A stretch of DNA of 64,000 nt, from positions 248,001-312,000 of the forward strand of contig NZ_JADIKI010000022.1 in the NCBI RefSeq assembly GCF_044904605.1, given 5' to 3'. The notes under the pieces are model-generated. The model saw only the letters and a program-made list of their open reading frames with translations, was not told where the DNA came from and searched no databases. This document shows positions 60,837 to 64,000 of this stretch, one piece after another. Each line of letters begins with the position of its first letter. Position 1 is the first letter of the stretch. The position numbers and the translations under genes are program-made. Origin of the DNA: Dyella_B humi (lineage in GTDB: Bacteria; Pseudomonadota; Gammaproteobacteria; Xanthomonadales; Rhodanobacteraceae).

Positions 60837-61586
60837 TCAGGGATGCTCGGTGGCCGTGGCGAGTGATGCGGGCGGCACATGGTCGCTCAGAATGCGGCCA
60901 TCTTCCATCGCCAGCACGCGATCGGCGTGATGGACCAGGCGCGGATCGTGGCTGACGCAGAGTACGGTGGTGCCATGCGCGCGGGCGATGCGGTGCAGGA
61001 TGTCGATGATGATCTGCCCGTTGGCGGCATCCAGCGCACTGGTGGGTTCGTCGGCGAACAGCAGTTCGGGTTGCTTGGCGAGCGCGCGGGCGATGGCGAC
61101 GCGCTGCTTCTCGCCACCGGACAACTCGGAAGGCAGCATTCGCATGCGTGGGCCGAGGCCGACTTCTTCCAGCGATTCCATTGCACGCTTGCGCACCACG
61201 TTCCTGTCCAGTCCCATGTAGCTCAGCGGTAGTTCCACTTGCTCCAGGGCGGTGAGCGCGGGAAACAGATTGAAACCCTGGAATACGAAGCCGGTGTGTT
61301 GCAGGCGGAACGCTTCCAATTCGCGCATGCTAAGACCGCTCAGCTCATGCCCGAGTGCGCGCACTTCTCCTGCATCAGCCGGTTGCAGGCCGCTCAAGAT
61401 CGCCAGTAGCGTGCTCTTGCCGCAGCCGGAAGGGCCGGAGATCAGCGTGAGTTCGCCGGCACGCATGTCCAACGTGAGATCGTGCAGCACCGTGTTCTGG
61501 ATGTGGCCAGAGACAAAGGATTTGTGCACGCTGCGAGCTTGCAGCGCGGGGGTGTGTGCGGAAGTGGTCGATGCGATCGTAGGCAT
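60837..61586 (-). CDS. ABC exporter ATPase (LolD/MacB/DevA-like)
   Basis: 249 residues. Walker A GPSGCGKSTL, Q-loop FVFQGFNLFP, signature LSGGEKQRVAIARAL, Walker B ELLFADEPTSALD and the H-switch VLCVSHDPRLVHHAD. Typical of type VII (MacB/Lol/Dev) exporters. Start ATG at 61586, 2 bp from the permease stop (61589). The longer frame to 61982 lies over the permease gene and is not used. Confidence 0.95.
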   Translation of the reverse strand: MPTIASTTSAHTPALQARSVHKSFVSGHIQNTVLHDLTLDMRAGELTLISGPSGCGKSTLLAILSGLQPADAGEVRALGHELSGLSMRELEAFRLQHTGFVFQGFNLFPALTALEQVELPLSYMGLDRNVVRKRAMESLEEVGLGPRMRMLPSELSGGEKQRVAIARALAKQPELLFADEPTSALDAANGQIIIDILHRIARAHGTTVLCVSHDPRLVHHADRVLAMEDGRILSDHVPPASLATATEHP

Positions 61587-61588
61587 GC

Positions 61589-62725
61589 TTATCTCAGCAG
61601 ACTCGCCGGGTCCGCGCGACGCAGGCTGCGCACGGCCGCCAGGCCGGACACGATCGCTAGCGCCATGCTCAGTGTCAGGCATGCCAAGGCCGTCAGTGGG
61701 CGCATTTCCATCGGCACGCTGCGATTGCGCGCGATCACCAGCAGGATCGCGCCGATCACCACACTGCATACCAAGCCCAACGCTCCGACCCAGAAAGCCT
61801 GCTCCATCACTACTTTGCGCAGCGAACCGCGGCCCACGCCAAGCGCATTCAAGGTGGCGTACTCGCGGATCGAGCCGATCACCGCGGCGATCAGCGTCTG
61901 GCTGGTGATTACCGCGCCGACCAGGAATACGATGCCGGCCAGGAACAGCACGCCCGCGCCGGCGCCGGTGTCGAGCATCCAATACAGCTGCGAAGTGCGC
62001 GCGAACGAGTTGGCCGTCCAGACGGTATACGGGCCGAATGTGTTCGATCCGTTCAAACGCGCTGCAACGACTTTGGGTTTGGCGCCATGGCGCAGCTTGG
62101 CCACGAAGTAGGTCATCATGCCGGCATCATCCGGTGCGACGTCCAGCACGCGCGCGGTTTCCAGCGAGGCGACGATATTCACGCCACCCAGCGCGCGCAG
62201 GCCGCTGCTTACGCCGACCACGCGTACGCGCTGGCCATTGATGGCCGCGGTGTCGCCGATGCTCACGCCGAGGCTGTCCAGATCCGCCTTGTCCACGATC
62301 ACCGCGCCCGGTTCGTTCAAGCGTGCGCGCAAGGCAAGGGGCAGGGCGCGCGAGAACATCATGCCGTCGGCGCGCGGATCGATGCCGGACACGAATACCG
62401 ACACGCCGCCGGTATCGTGCGGACCGCGCCAGTCCGCATCCACCCAGCGGAAGGGCTCCACCTTCACCACGTCCGGATCCATGCGCAGACGCATCGCTAC
62501 GTCCTCGTTGATGGGGCGGCCGAGATTCACGCTTTGCGTGCCCGGATAACCCGCCCACAGATCGGCGGACGAGCCAGTGATGTACACGCTCGCGCTGCCG
62601 AAGATGCCCAGCACCAAGGCAGCCTGCAGCAGTTGCAGCAGGCTGGCGAAACCCACCGCGAGAATCGCGGGCAGGAAACGGCGCCATTCGTAGATCAGGG
62701 TCTTGCGAGCGAGCGCCACCATCAC
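61589..62725 (-). CDS. DevC/MacB-like ABC permease
   Basis: 378 residues. First helix (about 15-38), a large periplasmic domain (about 40-255) and three C-terminal helices (about 260-375), the FtsX/DevC layout. Motifs TLNALGVGRGSLRKVVMEQAF and PMEMRPLTALACLT. DevBCA with TolC exports heterocyst glycolipids in cyanobacteria; the match in architecture suggests export of a lipid or glycolipid-like product (inference). Overlaps the outer-membrane gene by 4 bp. Confidence 0.93.
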   Translation of the reverse strand: MMVALARKTLIYEWRRFLPAILAVGFASLLQLLQAALVLGIFGSASVYITGSSADLWAGYPGTQSVNLGRPINEDVAMRLRMDPDVVKVEPFRWVDADWRGPHDTGGVSVFVSGIDPRADGMMFSRALPLALRARLNEPGAVIVDKADLDSLGVSIGDTAAINGQRVRVVGVSSGLRALGGVNIVASLETARVLDVAPDDAGMMTYFVAKLRHGAKPKVVAARLNGSNTFGPYTVWTANSFARTSQLYWMLDTGAGAGVLFLAGIVFLVGAVITSQTLIAAVIGSIREYATLNALGVGRGSLRKVVMEQAFWVGALGLVCSVVIGAILLVIARNRSVPMEMRPLTALACLTLSMALAIVSGLAAVRSLRRADPASLLR

Positions 62726-64000
62726 TGCGTCTCTTTCTTGTTGCCGAGCGCCTTGTAGTCAGCGGCAACATTGACCGGCGGCTGCGGTGCGCCGCCCAAG
62801 GCCTTGTACAGCGATACGTACGCGAGATCGCGTTCTGCGCGTGCGGAGGCCAGTTCGAGCTGCGCGTTCTGCTGGGCGATCAAGGCATCCTGCACGTCCA
62901 GCGTGCTGGCCAGACCGAGGTTGCGGCGCTGGCCCAGCGCGGAAGCATTGTGGTCGAGAGCCTGCGCCGCCTGTTCGGCAGAGGTCTCACGCATATGCGC
63001 CTGCTGCAGGTCGCCCATCGCGGTTTCGGCTTCGGCTACGCCTTGCAGCACGGCCTGCCGGTAGGCGTATACCGAAGCCCGCAGCTCATGGCGCTTGGAA
63101 CGCGCCTGCGCTACGCGCATGCCCCAATCGAACAGCGGCACGTCCATCACCGGGCCAGCCGAAAAAATGCCGTCGCCGGAGCGGATGAATGTGTGATGGC
63201 TGAGCAGGTTCGCCGACCAGTCCAGCGAGCTACCCAGCCCGATATGCGGATAGACCGCCGCGCGGCTGATGCCTGCTTCACCCGCTGCGCGCAGCACGTC
63301 AGCCTCGGCGGCGGCGATTTCAGGGCGCGTGCGCAACAGATCGGCGGGCGCGCTGGTCATCTGCCAGTCGCCCAGTTGCGGCTGCGTGCCGTCTGCTTGC
63401 AGCCACGCTGGATCGGGTTCGCTCTGGCCGAGCAGCACTGCCAACTGCTGTGCGTTGGCGTTGATGGCGCGTTGCGGATCGGTCAGCGCCATGTCCGCAC
63501 GAGCCAGCTCTGCTTGTGCCGTGGAAACCTCGGTGGGGGAGGTGAGTTTCAAACGCTCGCGCACCTGAAGCAGGCTCAGTTTTTCGCGATTCGCATCGCG
63601 CACGGCAGTCAGCAGCCTGGCCTGGTTTTGCGCGGTGCGCAGAGCGATCCAGCAACGTGCCACCTCGGCCACCAGGGTGACGTAGGTACCCTGCAATTGC
63701 GCTTGCGCCGCGTCGAGCTTGCCGGCGGCAAGCCGGTTCGTGCTCTTGAGCGCGCCGAAGAACGGCAATTCCCACAGCGCATCGAAGCCGACGATGAAAT
63801 ACGAAGCGCTGGCATCGGGCTGGATCACCTGGTTGGTGTCGAAGCGCAGACTGGGCAGATATTGGTCGTTGCGGTGCCGATACAGCGTACGCACGGCCAG
63901 CAGGCGCTCGGAGGCTGCCTTCACGTCCAGGTTGTGGGCCAGCGCGCGCTGCACTAACGCGTTCAGCTCGGGATCGTTGAAGGCCTGCCACCAGCTGTGC
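62722..64000 (-). CDS. TolC/NodT-family outer-membrane efflux protein, partial
   Basis: Runs off the right edge; 426 codons are visible in one open frame. The stretch at the edge reads HSWWQAFNDPELNALVQRA, the usual start of the mature NodT family, so the missing part is the signal peptide and lipobox. Internal repeats of the efflux family are seen (ALAHNLDVKAASERLLA, RPEIAAAEADVLRAAGEAGI, FDWGMRVAQARSKRHELRA). C-terminus PPVNVAADYKALGNKKETQ. Outer-membrane channel of the exporter formed with the next three genes. Confidence 0.94.
   Translation of the reverse strand, partial: HSWWQAFNDPELNALVQRALAHNLDVKAASERLLAVRTLYRHRNDQYLPSLRFDTNQVIQPDASASYFIVGFDALWELPFFGALKSTNRLAAGKLDAAQAQLQGTYVTLVAEVARCWIALRTAQNQARLLTAVRDANREKLSLLQVRERLKLTSPTEVSTAQAELARADMALTDPQRAINANAQQLAVLLGQSEPDPAWLQADGTQPQLGDWQMTSAPADLLRTRPEIAAAEADVLRAAGEAGISRAAVYPHIGLGSSLDWSANLLSHHTFIRSGDGIFSAGPVMDVPLFDWGMRVAQARSKRHELRASVYAYRQAVLQGVAEAETAMGDLQQAHMRETSAEQAAQALDHNASALGQRRNLGLASTLDVQDALIAQQNAQLELASARAERDLAYVSLYKALGGAPQPPVNVAADYKALGNKKETQ

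Overview
The window is GC-rich chromosomal DNA of a gammaproteobacterium. The order thrS-infC-rpmI-rplT-pheS-pheT-ihfA-merR, the order queA-tgt-yajC-secD-secF, an Rrf2-led suf operon, RegB, AmgK/MurU and the intergenic repeat families together suggest Xanthomonadales (Lysobacterales), probably Rhodanobacteraceae such as Dyella or a relative. That placement is inference from gene content. Most of the window is core genome; the accessory parts are about 39.6-41.4 kb and about 54.0-64.0 kb.

Layout. 0-6.3 kb: a RegB-type quinone-sensing histidine kinase, a POT peptide transporter, DgkA, a LemA-TPM-TPM operon and a lone FimT/GspH pseudopilin. 6.4-10.4 kb: uvrB, tRNA-Val, a HemJ/CopD-like membrane protein and a UDP-glucuronate 4-epimerase-like protein. 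10.5-18.2 kb: the translation operon thrS to ihfA and a MerR regulator, preceded by what looks like a threonine attenuator (an 8-codon leader peptide with three Thr codons, then an intrinsic terminator). infC appears to start at AUC. 18.2-27.7 kb: tRNA-Pro, a conserved hypothetical, a chemoreceptor, serA divergent from a D-2-hydroxyglutarate-dehydrogenase-like flavoprotein, pip, upp, psiF and a class III aminotransferase. 28-31.5 kb: an ABC exporter co-transcribed with a DesK/DesR-like two-component system. 31.7-39.6 kb: queA-tgt-yajC-secDF, and motAB behind a sigma-28-type promoter. 39.8-41.4 kb: an AT-richer island with one lipoprotein. 41.4-45.1 kb: the murein-recycling pair amgK-murU, and glnK-amtB behind a sigma-54 promoter with an NtrC-like site. 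45.3-54.0 kb: sufR-sufB-(LprI-like)-sufC-sufD-sufS, an oppositely oriented ECF sigma/putative anti-sigma/DUF6249-like module, and a GNAT-Rieske pair.

54.6-64.0 kb: the most novel part. A single-module NRPS (C-A-PCP-TE, EntF-like) overlaps a sterol-glucosyltransferase-like glycosyltransferase. A convergent set follows: a lipoprotein HlyD-type adaptor, an ABC ATPase, a DevC/MacB-like permease and a TolC/NodT-family outer-membrane protein that runs off the right edge. I read this as a possible pathway for a glycosylated amino-acid conjugate or glycolipid-like product with its own tripartite exporter.

The many long antisense ORFs opposite core genes are high-GC shadows and are left out. No CRISPR array, rRNA, transposase or prophage was seen.
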